A DNA stretch of 64,000 nt from the NCBI RefSeq assembly GCF_003148825.1, contig NZ_QGGZ01000009.1:1-64000 (forward strand), written 5' to 3'. Source of the DNA: Streptomyces sp. CG 926 (GTDB lineage: Bacteria > Actinomycetota > Actinomycetes > Streptomycetales > Streptomycetaceae). Shown piece after piece: positions 37,319 to 45,964 of the stretch (within the stretch, counting starts at the first letter, position 1; every line of letters begins with the position of its first letter). The notes below the pieces were generated by a model. It was not told where the DNA came from and searched no databases. It was given only the letters and a program-made list of their open reading frames with translations. The position numbers and the translations under genes are program-made.

Positions 37319-37816
37319 CTACGCCTCCTCTTCCTTCTTGTCCTTGCGGTTGAACTCGATCTCGACACGCGCCTTGGCGATGTCGGTGAATGCGATACGC
37401 CGGGCGGTCGCCTTGCGGCCCTTCACGCCCGGGACTTCGAGGTCCAGGCCCTCGTCGTCGACTTCGAGAATGCGGGCGATCAGTTCCCCGCCCTCGGCGA
37501 GCTGGAACTTCACGAGACGGCCGATCGCCCGTACGTAGTGACGGTGCTCGGTCAGCGGGCGGTCGGCGCCCGGCGAGCTCACTTCGAGGACGTACTCGTC
37601 CTCACCCATCACATCGGTTTCGTCGAGCTTGTCGGAGACCTCGCGACTCAGCTCGGCACACGCGTCCAGCTCCACGCCCTCGTCGGAGTCCACGATGATC
37701 CGCAGCATCCGGCGCTTGCCCGCCCGGGACATCTCGATCTCTTCGAGGTCCAGGCCCTTGGCGGCGACGAGCGGCTCCAGCAGTCCGCGCAGCCTGTCGC
37801 TCTGGGTGGTGCTCAT
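37319..37816 (-). CDS. rimP: Ribosome maturation factor RimP
   Basis: 30S assembly factor. 165 residues: N-terminal alpha/beta domain (GLLEPLVAAKGLDLEEIEMSRAG) and C-terminal SH3-like barrel. The ATG at 37816 gives the family N-terminus MSTTQSDRLRGLLEPL; an upstream frame to 38116 was rejected. First gene of the nusA operon, divergent from the Tat lipoprotein gene across about 180 bases. Confidence 0.92.
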   Translation of the reverse strand: MSTTQSDRLRGLLEPLVAAKGLDLEEIEMSRAGKRRMLRIIVDSDEGVELDACAELSREVSDKLDETDVMGEDEYVLEVSSPGADRPLTEHRHYVRAIGRLVKFQLAEGGELIARILEVDDEGLDLEVPGVKGRKATARRIAFTDIAKARVEIEFNRKDKKEEEA

Positions 37817-37994
37817 CCGGGTGACTCCTCGGCCGCGTGTGCTGTTGTGATTTCCGTCGTGTGTCAGGTCAAAGGGTATCCGGTGTCGGAGGGTGTTGCC
37901 GTCCGCCCTGTGAACAGGGCCCCGGGTACCGTGATCACACCCTGCCCCGCCGGCAGTCCCGCCATCAGTCCCGTCACCACCCGGAGGACTCGCC

Positions 37995-38534
37995 GTGTCC
38001 TGGACCCCGCCTTCGAGACCCTCGCGCAGGACCGTGCTCGCCGGTGCGGCCGGCGCGGCCGGTGCCGCGCTGCTGACCGGGTGCTCCGACGACCGCGCTT
38101 CCGACGCCGACGTCACGATTCCACTCGAACGGCGGATGCGGGAGACAGCCGTTCGTGACAGTACGCGACTGCTGGAACGTTACGACGCCACCGCGACCGC
38201 CCATCCGGCCCTGGCCGCGCGGCTCGCTCCGCTGCGGGCCGCCGTCGCCGCCCACGCCGCGGCGCTGTCCCTCACCTCGGCCGCGCCGTCGCCCTCCCCC
38301 TCCCGGTCCGGCGGTACGGGGGCCGCCGCGCCCGCGGCGAGCGGCGGGCCCGTGCCGCCGAAGCCCGAGGAGGCGCTGACCGAGCTCGCGGACGCCGAGC
38401 GCGGCCTGTCCGAATCGCGGACCATCGACCTGGCCGGGGCCCCCGGCGAGCTGGCCCGGCTGCTGGCCTCGGTCGCCGCCTGCGGCGCCGTCCACGCGTA
38501 CCTGCTGACCTCGAACCCCGGAGCCACCTCGTGA
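37995..38534 (+). CDS. Tat-exported lipoprotein, unknown function
   Basis: 179 residues. N-terminal twin-arginine motif (SRRTVLAGAAG) and lipobox LLTGC give a lipoprotein anchored outside the membrane through C30. The rest is helical with a Ser/Pro/Gly-rich linker (about 95-120). GTG start at 37995. Its stop overlaps the ferritin-like gene, and the two probably work together. Confidence 0.85.
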   Translation: MSWTPPSRPSRRTVLAGAAGAAGAALLTGCSDDRASDADVTIPLERRMRETAVRDSTRLLERYDATATAHPALAARLAPLRAAVAAHAAALSLTSAAPSPSPSRSGGTGAAAPAASGGPVPPKPEEALTELADAERGLSESRTIDLAGAPGELARLLASVAACGAVHAYLLTSNPGATS

Positions 38535-38998
38535 AGCCCGAACCCTCCCCCGCCGGCCGGGCCCTGGAGGCCGCCCAGGCCGCGCTCGCCGCGGAGCACG
38601 CGGCCGCGTACGGCTACGGGGTGATCGGTGCCCGGACCACCGGCAAGCGTGCGACGGAGGCCCGCGAGTCGTACGGCGGCCACCTCGCGCGGCGGGACGT
38701 GCTGGCCCGGACCGTACGGGAGCTGGGTGGCGTGCCCCGGCCCGCGGAGGCCGCGTACGTCCTGCCGTTCGAGGTGCGCGGCCCGGCCGAAGCGGAGCGC
38801 CTGGCCGCCGAGATCGAGGACCGGGTGGCCGGCGCGTACTCCGATCTGGTGCGTGCCGCGGAGGGTCCGCTGCGGCGGGAGGCGGCCGACGCGCTGAGCG
38901 CGGCGGCAGTGCGCGCGGCACGCTGGCGTGGTGTCGGCGTAGCCTTCCCTGGGCTCACGGAACGCGCTGACGAGGCGCAACGGGCCCAGCACAGCTGA
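38531..38998 (+). CDS. Ferritin-like (DUF4439) protein
   Basis: 155 residues, all-helical, of the DUF4439 ferritin-like family, with EHAAAYGYG (residues 21-29) and YGGHLARRD as paired-helix motifs. Metal ligands of true ferritins are only partly present, so metal binding is uncertain. GTG start overlaps the lipoprotein stop by four bases (GTGA). Confidence 0.85.
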   Translation: MKPEPSPAGRALEAAQAALAAEHAAAYGYGVIGARTTGKRATEARESYGGHLARRDVLARTVRELGGVPRPAEAAYVLPFEVRGPAEAERLAAEIEDRVAGAYSDLVRAAEGPLRREAADALSAAAVRAARWRGVGVAFPGLTERADEAQRAQHS

Positions 38999-39014
38999 AA
39001 GGGACCACGCACGC

Positions 39015-39920
39015 ATGGCTTTCGAACCGCCGCAGCGGCTTGTACGGGCGCTCGGCGAGATGCCGGAGACGGCGCAGGACACGGACTGGCTGGGGCAGTT
39101 GCCCCGACTCACCGAGGCCGCGCTGTCCCGGCGCGGGGTGGCGGCCCGTCGGGTGCAGGCCCCGGGTGGCCGCAGCAGTCTGGTGGTGCTCGTCACGTAC
39201 GCCGACGGAACCCCGGCCGCACTGAAGCTGGCGCCCCCGCACGCCCGGCCCGACCGCGAGCTGGCCGCGCTGGCCCACTGGGGCGGTTTCGGGGCGGTAC
39301 GGGTCCTCGACACGCGGCACCACGACGACGACGGGGCGCTGCTGCTGGAGCGGCTGCACCCGGAGGTGTCGCTGCGGTCGCTGCCGGAGGCGAAGGCCCT
39401 GCTGGAGGCGAGCGGCACGCTGCGCAGACTGTGGGTGGCGCCCCCGGCGGCCGGGCACGGCTGGGAGACGGTGGCGGAGCGCACCGCATGGCAGTCCGCG
39501 GCCCTGCGGGCGGCCCCGGCGGAGACCCGGGCGCTGGCGGACGCGGCGCTGGCGGTGCGGGCGGAGCTGGTGGCGGCCCCGCCGGAGGAGCTGCTGCTGC
39601 ACGGGAACTTCCGGCAGGGCAAGGTGCTGGCGGGCGAGCGGGCCCCGTGGTTGACGGTGGGCCCCGATCCGCTGGTCGGCGAGCGGGCGTACGACCTGGC
39701 GCGGCTGGTCCGGGACCGGCTGGAGGACCAGGTGGCCTCCTCGGCGGGGGCGGCGGGGGCCCGGCGACGGGTGAACAAGCTGGCGGACGCACTGGAGGTG
39801 GACCGGGAGCGGCTGCGGGGCTGGACGCTGTTCCGGGCGGTGGAGTCGGGCAACCGCGCGCTGGCCGCGGGGCGGCGCAGGGACGCGGAACTGCTCCTGG
39901 AGTTCGCGGCCTGGTTGTAG
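39015..39920 (+). CDS. Aminoglycoside phosphotransferase-like protein, probably inactive
   Basis: 301 residues with the APH/choline-kinase fold pattern. The catalytic loop HGDLHxGN is replaced by HGNFRQGK (H196, N198, K203), so the base aspartate and the Mg-binding asparagine are both missing; the second motif reads VGPDPLVGERAYDL. The family is known for kinases; here loss of the key residues suggests a pseudo-kinase or a ligand-binding role. ATG at 39015, 16 bases after the ferritin-like gene; possibly in the same operon. Confidence 0.8.
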   Translation: MAFEPPQRLVRALGEMPETAQDTDWLGQLPRLTEAALSRRGVAARRVQAPGGRSSLVVLVTYADGTPAALKLAPPHARPDRELAALAHWGGFGAVRVLDTRHHDDDGALLLERLHPEVSLRSLPEAKALLEASGTLRRLWVAPPAAGHGWETVAERTAWQSAALRAAPAETRALADAALAVRAELVAAPPEELLLHGNFRQGKVLAGERAPWLTVGPDPLVGERAYDLARLVRDRLEDQVASSAGAAGARRRVNKLADALEVDRERLRGWTLFRAVESGNRALAAGRRRDAELLLEFAAWL

Positions 39921-39962
39921 GGCATACCGTAGATATCGAGGTATGTCCGGCAGGGGGCCGTC

Positions 39963-40922
39963 ATGGTCGAAGAACTGCTGACAGCGGCGATCGCCACGGG
40001 TGCGGCCGCCGTGGTCTACGTGGGCGCCGCGGCCCGGGTGGTGAAGCAGTACGAGCGGGGCCTGGTCTTCCGCTTCGGCAGGCTGCGCGAGGAGGTCCGC
40101 GGGCCCGGCTTCACGACGATCGTCCCGTTCGTGGATCGGCTCCGTAAGGTCAACATGCAGATCGTGACGCTGCCGGTGCCCGCGCAGGAGGGCATCACCC
40201 GGGACAACGTCACGGTGCGGGTGGACGCGGTCGTGTACTTCAAGGTCGTCGACCCGGCGAGCGCGATCGTGGCGGTGGAGGACTACCGATTCGCCGTCTC
40301 GCAGATGGCACAGACCTCGCTGCGGTCGATCATCGGCAAGTCCGACCTGGACGATCTGCTGTCCAACCGGGAGATGCTCAACCAAGGGCTGGAGCTGATG
40401 ATCGACAGCCCGGCGGTCGGCTGGGGCGTGCAGATCGACCGGGTCGAGATCAAGGACGTCTCGCTGCCGGAGACGATGAAGCGGTCGATGGCCCGGCAGG
40501 CGGAGGCGGACCGGGAGCGCCGGGCGCGCGTGATCAACGCGGACGCGGAGCTGCAGGCCTCGCACAAGCTCGCCGAGGCGGCGGAGGTCATGTCGGAGCA
40601 GCCGGCGGCGCTGCAGTTGCGCCTGCTGCACACGATCGTGGCGGTCGCCGCCGAGAAGAACTCCACGCTGGTGCTGCCTTTCCCGGTGGAGCTGTTGCGC
40701 TTTCTCGAGCGCGCGGTTCCACCGCCGGCGGCGGCGCCCGCGCGGGAGGAACCGGCCCCGGCCGGCCCGGCTTCCGAAGGCCCCGGGCCGGCCGAGGTCG
40801 CCGACGCGCATGCCGCCGTGCTCGACCCGGCCGCCGCCGCGGACGCGCTCGACGGCGCGGCGGACGGCCTGATGCTGGACGCGGCCCCACCGCAGGAGGA
40901 GCGGGACGGGCTGCGCGACTAG
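39963..40922 (+). CDS. SPFH/band-7 (slipin-like) membrane protein
   Basis: 319 residues: one N-terminal transmembrane segment (about 5-22), a band-7 domain (about 24-180, with KQYERGLVFRFGRLREEVRGPGF), a coiled-coil region (about 172-225) and an acidic Ala/Pro-rich tail. Slipins organise lipid microdomains and often pair with an NfeD-type protease partner, which is not seen beside it here. ATG start at 39963. Converges on proS across a non-coding gap. Confidence 0.9.
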   Translation: MVEELLTAAIATGAAAVVYVGAAARVVKQYERGLVFRFGRLREEVRGPGFTTIVPFVDRLRKVNMQIVTLPVPAQEGITRDNVTVRVDAVVYFKVVDPASAIVAVEDYRFAVSQMAQTSLRSIIGKSDLDDLLSNREMLNQGLELMIDSPAVGWGVQIDRVEIKDVSLPETMKRSMARQAEADRERRARVINADAELQASHKLAEAAEVMSEQPAALQLRLLHTIVAVAAEKNSTLVLPFPVELLRFLERAVPPPAAAPAREEPAPAGPASEGPGPAEVADAHAAVLDPAAAADALDGAADGLMLDAAPPQEERDGLRD

Positions 40923-41084
40923 GCCGTCTCTTCCGGATCTTGCCGGGCCGGCGACGCCCGGCACCGCACCCGGCCGCGTTGTCGGGGCGACCGAGTACGT
41001 CCGGTACACGGGCGCCCCTCCGCCTTGCCGGGCACGGCACCGGACGCCGCGGGCTCGGCCGACACGATCCGGAAGAGACGGCCT
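40921..41084. repeat. 164-bp element with perfect 19-bp inverted ends
   Basis: The sequence aggccgtctcttccggatc at 40921-40939 is repeated as its exact reverse complement at 41066-41084. The left end overlaps the slipin stop codon by two bases. Interior DNA (40940-41065) holds a 7-bp hairpin (40941-40947 with 40957-40963) and no ORF. A 14-bp direct repeat, gcgacgcccggcac, occurs at 40951-40964 and again outside at 41115-41128. No target-site duplication is visible. It may be a long-range terminator or a MITE-like element. Confidence 0.8.
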
Positions 41085-41252
41085 GGTGCTGTGACCGGGG
41101 AGGTTCACCGGGTCGCGACGCCCGGCACGGCACCAGGTCGTCTCCCCCGCCCCGCCCTTTCGCCGTTTCCCGGGCGCTGCCCGGACCCCGCGCCTCGAAG
41201 GCCGGCAAGGCTGAAATCGCGCCCCGCGCAATCCGGCCTCGCGCGGTCGGTG
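41085..41252. other. Rest of the slipin-proS gap
   Basis: Non-coding. It contains an 8-bp inverted pair (41082-41089 with 41130-41137) and the second copy of a 14-bp direct repeat. No other gene, tRNA or promoter was recognised. Confidence 0.6.
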
Positions 41253-42950
41253 CTACGGCGTCAGGCGGGACAGGGCTTCCGTCAGGGGGAGTTCCTCGCG
41301 GGTGCCCGTGGCTCGGTCCTGGAGTTCGACCACGCCGTCGGCGGAGCGGCGGCCGGCCACCAGGATCCACGGCACGCCGATCAGTTCCGCGTCCGTGAGC
41401 TTCACGCCGGGCGACAGGCCGGGCCGGTCGTCCAGCAGGACCCGCAGTCCCGCCGCGGCCAGGGCCGTCGCCGCCTCCTCCGCCAGCGCGAGCGGAACCG
41501 CCTTGCCCGCCGCCACCACGTGGACGTCGGCCGGGGCCACCGCCGCGGGCCAGCACAGACCGCGCTCGTCCGCCGTCTGCTCGGCCAGCGCCGCCACCGC
41601 ACGGGAGACGCCGATGCCGTACGAGCCCATCGTGACCCGGACCGGCTTGCCCTCGCGGCCCAGCACGTCCAGCCCGAAGGCGTCCGCGTACTTGCGGCCC
41701 AGTTGGAAGATGTGCCCGATCTCGATCGCCCGGTCGAGCTTCAGCCCCGCACCGCAGGACGGGCAGGGGTCGCCCGGCTCCACGACCACCACGTCCAGGT
41801 ACCGGTCCACCTCGAAGTCCCGCCCGCAGACGACGTTCCGGGCGTGCGTGTCCGCCCGGTTGGCCCCCGTCACCCATGAAGTGCCGGGCGCGACGCGGGG
41901 GTCGGCCAGGTAGCGGACCTTGTCCAGACCCTGCGGGCCCACGTAGCCGCGTACCAGGTCCGGGCGGCCCTCGAAGTCCTCGGCCGTCACCAACTCCACG
42001 ACGGCGGGGGCCAGATGCTCGCCGAGCTTGCCGAGGTCCACCTCACGGTCGCCCGGCACACCCACGGCCGTGATCTCCCCGTCGACCTTGACCAGGAGGT
42101 TCTTGAGCGTCGCGGAGGCGGGTACGCCCAGGTGCGCGGCCAGGGTCTCGATCGTCGGGGTGTCCGGGGTGTCCACCTCCTCCAGCGCCGGGTGTTCGGC
42201 CGACACCGGGGCCAGGGCGAAGGTCACGGCCTCCGTGTTCGCCGCGTAGTCGCAGGACGGGCAGTCCGCGAAGGTGTCCTCGCCCGCCTCGGCCGGAGCC
42301 AGGAACTCCTCGGACGCCGAGCCGCCCATCGCGCCCGAGACGGCCGACACGATCCGGTGGTCCAGGCCGAGCCGCTCGAAGATGCGGACGTACGCCTCGC
42401 GGTGGAGCCGGTAGGACTCCGCCAGCCCCTCGTCGGACACGTCGAAGGAGTAGGAGTCCTTCATCTGGAACTCGCGCCCGCGCAGCACCCCGGACCGGGG
42501 CCGCGCCTCGTCGCGGTACTTGGTCTGGATCTGGTAGAGCATGACCGGCAGGTCCTTGTAGGAGGTGCACTGGTCCTTCACGACGAGGGTGAAGATCTCC
42601 TCGTGGGTGGGCCCGAGCAGGTAGTCCGCGCCCTTGCGGTCCTTCAGCCGGAACAGCAGGTCGCCGTACTCCGACCAGCGTCCGCTGACCTCGTACGGCT
42701 CCTTCGGCAGCAGGGCCGGGAGCAGCACCTCCTGGGCCCCGATCGCGTCCATCTCCTCGCGGACGACGCGCGAGACGTTGTCCAGGACCCGCTTGCCGAG
42801 CGGCAGCCACGTCCACACCCCGGCGGAGCTGCGCCGGACGTAGCCGGCGCGGACCAGGAGCCGGTGGCTGAGGGTTTCGGCGTCGGCCGGGTCCTCGCGG
42901 AGGGTCTTGGCCATGAGGCGGGACATGCGCTGTACGTGGTGCGTAGACAT
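41253..42950 (-). CDS. proS: Proline-tRNA ligase
   Basis: Class II synthetase that charges tRNA-Pro. 565 residues: motif 1 near 60-80 (VREEMDAIGAQEVLLPALLP), motif 2 near 138-160 (FRLKDRKGADYLLGPTHEE), an editing insertion in the middle, motif 3 (GSYGIGVSR) near 440, and a C-terminal anticodon-binding domain. The bacterial-type form with insertion domain. ATG at 42950 gives MSTHHVQRMSRLMAKTL, close to the family start. Confidence 0.95.
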   Translation of the reverse strand: MSTHHVQRMSRLMAKTLREDPADAETLSHRLLVRAGYVRRSSAGVWTWLPLGKRVLDNVSRVVREEMDAIGAQEVLLPALLPKEPYEVSGRWSEYGDLLFRLKDRKGADYLLGPTHEEIFTLVVKDQCTSYKDLPVMLYQIQTKYRDEARPRSGVLRGREFQMKDSYSFDVSDEGLAESYRLHREAYVRIFERLGLDHRIVSAVSGAMGGSASEEFLAPAEAGEDTFADCPSCDYAANTEAVTFALAPVSAEHPALEEVDTPDTPTIETLAAHLGVPASATLKNLLVKVDGEITAVGVPGDREVDLGKLGEHLAPAVVELVTAEDFEGRPDLVRGYVGPQGLDKVRYLADPRVAPGTSWVTGANRADTHARNVVCGRDFEVDRYLDVVVVEPGDPCPSCGAGLKLDRAIEIGHIFQLGRKYADAFGLDVLGREGKPVRVTMGSYGIGVSRAVAALAEQTADERGLCWPAAVAPADVHVVAAGKAVPLALAEEAATALAAAGLRVLLDDRPGLSPGVKLTDAELIGVPWILVAGRRSADGVVELQDRATGTREELPLTEALSRLTP

Positions 42951-42992
42951 GTCGGGAGATTACCGGGGGCCCGGCGGCCCGCGGTACCGGTT

Positions 42993-43535
42993 TCAGCGCC
43001 TGGTCAGCGGCAGGGTGGCGCCCATGACCGCGTACGGCAGGCTCGCGCTCGGGAAGTGGACCTGGCGGGCGAGGTCGGTGTAGCCGAGGGCGCGGTAGAG
43101 GCCGCGTGCGGGGCTCTCGGTGTCGATGGCGGAGAGGATCGAGCGGGGCTCGGCCGCGTCGTCCGTGATGGTGGTGATCAGGGCGCGGCCGACGCCGTGG
43201 CCCTGGAAGCCGGGGTGGACGTGCAGTTCGGTGATCACGAAGGAGCCGTCGAGCCAGTCCTCGTGGCCGCCGGCGCGCAGGTAGGGCTCGACGATGGTGG
43301 ACCACCAGTGGGTGCGGTCGTTCGGCATCCCGTAGACGAATCCGGTGAGCGCCCCGTCCTCGGCGAACGCCCCGAGGGCGCGGGCGCCGCGGCAGGTCAT
43401 GTGGCGCTGGACGATGTAGCGCCGGATGCCGACCTCCTCCTCGCTGAGGCCGAAGGCGACGGCCTGCACGCGCAGGGCCTCGTCCACGCGGGCGGCGAGG
43501 TCGAGGGGAGCGATTCGGACTCCGGAAGGCAGCAT
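42993..43535 (-). CDS. GNAT family N-acetyltransferase
   Basis: 180 residues with the GNAT acetyl-CoA-binding pattern V-x-P-x-x-Q/R-x-G-x-G: VHPGFQGHGVGRAL (about 106-119). Substrate unknown. ATG start at 43535. It follows another GNAT gene on the same strand after a 100-base gap. Confidence 0.85.
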   Translation of the reverse strand: MLPSGVRIAPLDLAARVDEALRVQAVAFGLSEEEVGIRRYIVQRHMTCRGARALGAFAEDGALTGFVYGMPNDRTHWWSTIVEPYLRAGGHEDWLDGSFVITELHVHPGFQGHGVGRALITTITDDAAEPRSILSAIDTESPARGLYRALGYTDLARQVHFPSASLPYAVMGATLPLTRR

Positions 43536-43635
43536 GCGGCGACCTTACTTCGCGGTACGGGGCTGCCGGAATGCCACCGCCGGGGTCAGTGGCCCGCCGC
43601 CGGGATCGGGTGCGGCCGGGTGTCGGAGCCGGGTC

Positions 43636-44481
43636 TCAGAAGAGGACGCTCATGAACGCGCCGACCTCGCGGAAGCCGACGCGGTGGTAGGCCGCACGGG
43701 CGGCGGTGTTGAAATCGTTCACGTAGAGGCTGACGACGGGGGCGACGTCGCGCAGCGCGTAGGCGACGACGGCGGCCATCCCGGTCTCCGAGTGGCCGAG
43801 GCCGCGGAAGTCGGGGTCCACCCACACGCCCTGGATCTGGCAGGCGCGGGCGGTGGCGGCGCCGATCTCGGCCTTGAAGACGACCTTGCCGTCGTCGACG
43901 CGGGCGAAGGAGCGGCCACCGGCGACGAGCTCGGCGACGCGGGCCTGGTAGAGCAACCCGCCGTCACCGGCCATCGGTGAGATGCCGACCTCCTCGGTGA
44001 ACATGGCCACGCAGGCGGGCATGATCAGCTCCATCTCGTCCTTGCGGATCCGGCGGACCTGCGGGTCGGCCTCGACCGTGGTGGACGGGCGCTCGATAAC
44101 CATGAGCGGCTGGTGGGAGCGGACCTCGCGGGCCGGGCCCCAGCTGGGCTCCAGGAGCTGCCACAGCAGTCGGGTGGCCTCGGCGGGGCCGACGATGGAG
44201 GAGCAGCGGCGGCCGGTGCGGCGGGCCCGGTCGGCGAAGGCGCGTACGGCGTCGGGTCCGGCGCAGACGGGGACCAGATTGGCGCCCGCGTAGCACAGCG
44301 AGCGGAGCTCGCCGTCGGCGTACCAACCCCACATCTCGCCGCCCAGGCGCCAGGGGTCGAGTCCGGCGACCTGGACCCGGGAGGTGACGAAGGCGTTCTC
44401 GACCGGCTCGCGTCCGAGGATTTCCATCGCGGCGTCGAGATCACTGGGCTCAAGGACCCGGGTGGTGGTCTGCGTCAACAC
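43636..44481 (-). CDS. GNAT family N-acetyltransferase (two-domain)
   Basis: 281 residues. The C-terminal half has a GNAT acetyl-CoA motif (GVWVDPDFRGLGHSETGMAAV); the N-terminal half has a second, degenerate GNAT-like module. This two-module form with a DUF4081-like N-terminus is common in actinobacteria. GTG start at 44481 with GAGG upstream. It follows ispG, separated by a terminator. Confidence 0.85.
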   Translation of the reverse strand: MLTQTTTRVLEPSDLDAAMEILGREPVENAFVTSRVQVAGLDPWRLGGEMWGWYADGELRSLCYAGANLVPVCAGPDAVRAFADRARRTGRRCSSIVGPAEATRLLWQLLEPSWGPAREVRSHQPLMVIERPSTTVEADPQVRRIRKDEMELIMPACVAMFTEEVGISPMAGDGGLLYQARVAELVAGGRSFARVDDGKVVFKAEIGAATARACQIQGVWVDPDFRGLGHSETGMAAVVAYALRDVAPVVSLYVNDFNTAARAAYHRVGFREVGAFMSVLF

Positions 44482-44563
44482 TGGGGCCTCACCATGCAAG
44501 TCTGCTGATCTCCGCACTGTACCCGGCGGCGCCCGGGGATGCCGCGTCCGAGGTCACGAAAGA

Positions 44564-44603
44564 GCCCCGGCCCGCCCCCGAACTGCGGGAACGGCACCGG
44601 GGC
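44564..44603 (-). terminator. Terminator after ispG
   Basis: A 7-bp stem (44564-44570 with 44597-44603) with an inner 5-bp stem (44571-44575 with 44585-44589), starting about 30 bases past the ispG stop. Confidence 0.75.
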
Positions 44604-44632
44604 GCCTTATGGTGCGGGATCTCTCGGAGCGA

Positions 44633-45790
44633 TCAGACGCCGATGGCGACGGTGGGCTCGCCGCTCATCACGCCGTCCTTCTCCATCTGCTCGGCGATCT
44701 TCATGGCCTCTTCGATGAGGGTCTCCACGATCCTCGACTCGGGCACGGTCTTGATGACCTCGCCCTTCACGAAGATCTGGCCCTTGCCGTTGCCGGAGGC
44801 GACACCGAGGTCGGCCTCGCGGGCCTCGCCCGGGCCGTTGACGACGCAGCCCATGACCGCGACGCGCAGCGGGACCTCCATGCCCTCCAGGCCCGCCGTG
44901 ACCTCCTCGGCCAGCTTGTAGACGTCGACCTGGGCGCGGCCGCAGGACGGGCAGGAGACGATCTCCAGGCGGCGCGGCTTGAGGTTCAGCGACTCCAGGA
45001 TCTGGATGCCGACCTTGACCTCCTCCGCCGGCGGGGCGGAGAGGGAGACGCGGATGGTGTCGCCGATGCCCTCGGAGAGCAGCGCGCCGAAGGCGACGGC
45101 GGACTTGATGGTGCCCTGGAAGGCGGGGCCGGCCTCGGTGACGCCCAGGTGCAGCGGGTAGTCGCAGGCGGCGGCGAGCTGGCGGTAGGCGTTGACCATG
45201 ACGACCGGGTCGTTGTGCTTGACCGAGATCTTGATGTCGCCGAAGCCGTGCTCCTCGAAGAGGGAGGCCTCCCACAGTGCGGACTCGACCAGCGCCTCGG
45301 GGGTGGCCTTGCCGTACTTCTTGAGAAGGCGGGCGTCGAGCGAGCCGGCGTTCACACCGATGCGGATCGGGGTGCGCGTCTCGTTCGCGGCCTTCGCGAT
45401 CTCCTTGACCTTGTCGTCGAACTGCTTGATGTTGCCCGGGTTCACCCGGACCGCGGCGCAGCCGGCGTCGATCGCGGCGAACACGTACTTGGGCTGGAAG
45501 TGGATGTCGGCGATGACCGGGATCTGCGACTTCTTGGCGATCACGGCGAGCGCGTCGGCGTCGTCCTGCGTCGGGCACGCCACGCGGACGATGTCGCAGC
45601 CGGAGGCCGTGAGCTCGGCGATCTGCTGGAGCGTCGCCCCGATGTCGGAGGTCCTGGTCGTCGTCATCGACTGCACGGAGATCTGTGCGTCGCCGCCGAC
45701 GGCCACCTTGCCGACCTGGATCTTGCGGCTGACCCTGCGGTCGGCAAGCTTCGTCGGCACGGCCGGCATTCCGAGAGAGATGGCAGTCAT
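44633..45790 (-). CDS. ispG: 4-hydroxy-3-methylbut-2-enyl-diphosphate synthase
   Basis: Iron-sulfur enzyme (GcpE) of the non-mevalonate isoprenoid pathway. 385 residues. The [4Fe-4S] ligands are in SCPSCGRAQ (two cysteines) and in VMGCVVNGPGEAREAD (third). N-terminal TIM barrel. ATG at 45790 gives MTAISLGMPAVPTKLADRR; the frame to 45919 is extension. Transcribed after rseP-dxr on the same strand, separated by a hairpin. Confidence 0.95.
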   Translation of the reverse strand: MTAISLGMPAVPTKLADRRVSRKIQVGKVAVGGDAQISVQSMTTTRTSDIGATLQQIAELTASGCDIVRVACPTQDDADALAVIAKKSQIPVIADIHFQPKYVFAAIDAGCAAVRVNPGNIKQFDDKVKEIAKAANETRTPIRIGVNAGSLDARLLKKYGKATPEALVESALWEASLFEEHGFGDIKISVKHNDPVVMVNAYRQLAAACDYPLHLGVTEAGPAFQGTIKSAVAFGALLSEGIGDTIRVSLSAPPAEEVKVGIQILESLNLKPRRLEIVSCPSCGRAQVDVYKLAEEVTAGLEGMEVPLRVAVMGCVVNGPGEAREADLGVASGNGKGQIFVKGEVIKTVPESRIVETLIEEAMKIAEQMEKDGVMSGEPTVAIGV

Positions 45791-45906
45791 CTGCTGTGCA
45801 ACCCCAAGGTGTGGATCAAGGTCCCGAGATCGGCGGGCTCCAGGCTTCGAGATTACGCCAACCACGGCGCGGCCCGTGCATCCGAGGGGTGTGCCACCCG
45901 AACGTA

Positions 45907-45937
45907 GGGAGCCGAGCACGATCCGTGCCCGGCTCCC
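45907..45937 (-). terminator. Terminator between rseP and ispG
   Basis: A 12-bp stem (45907-45919 with 45925-45937, one mismatch) with a 5-base loop, 28 bases past the rseP stop. It may be only partial because ispG follows. Confidence 0.7.
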
Positions 45938-45964
45938 GTGGTGCTGGGGTAGAGCCCCCGCAAA

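Noticed and set aside
40921..41084. Insertion sequence
   Set aside because: No transposase gene and no visible target-site duplication; a non-autonomous element remains possible.
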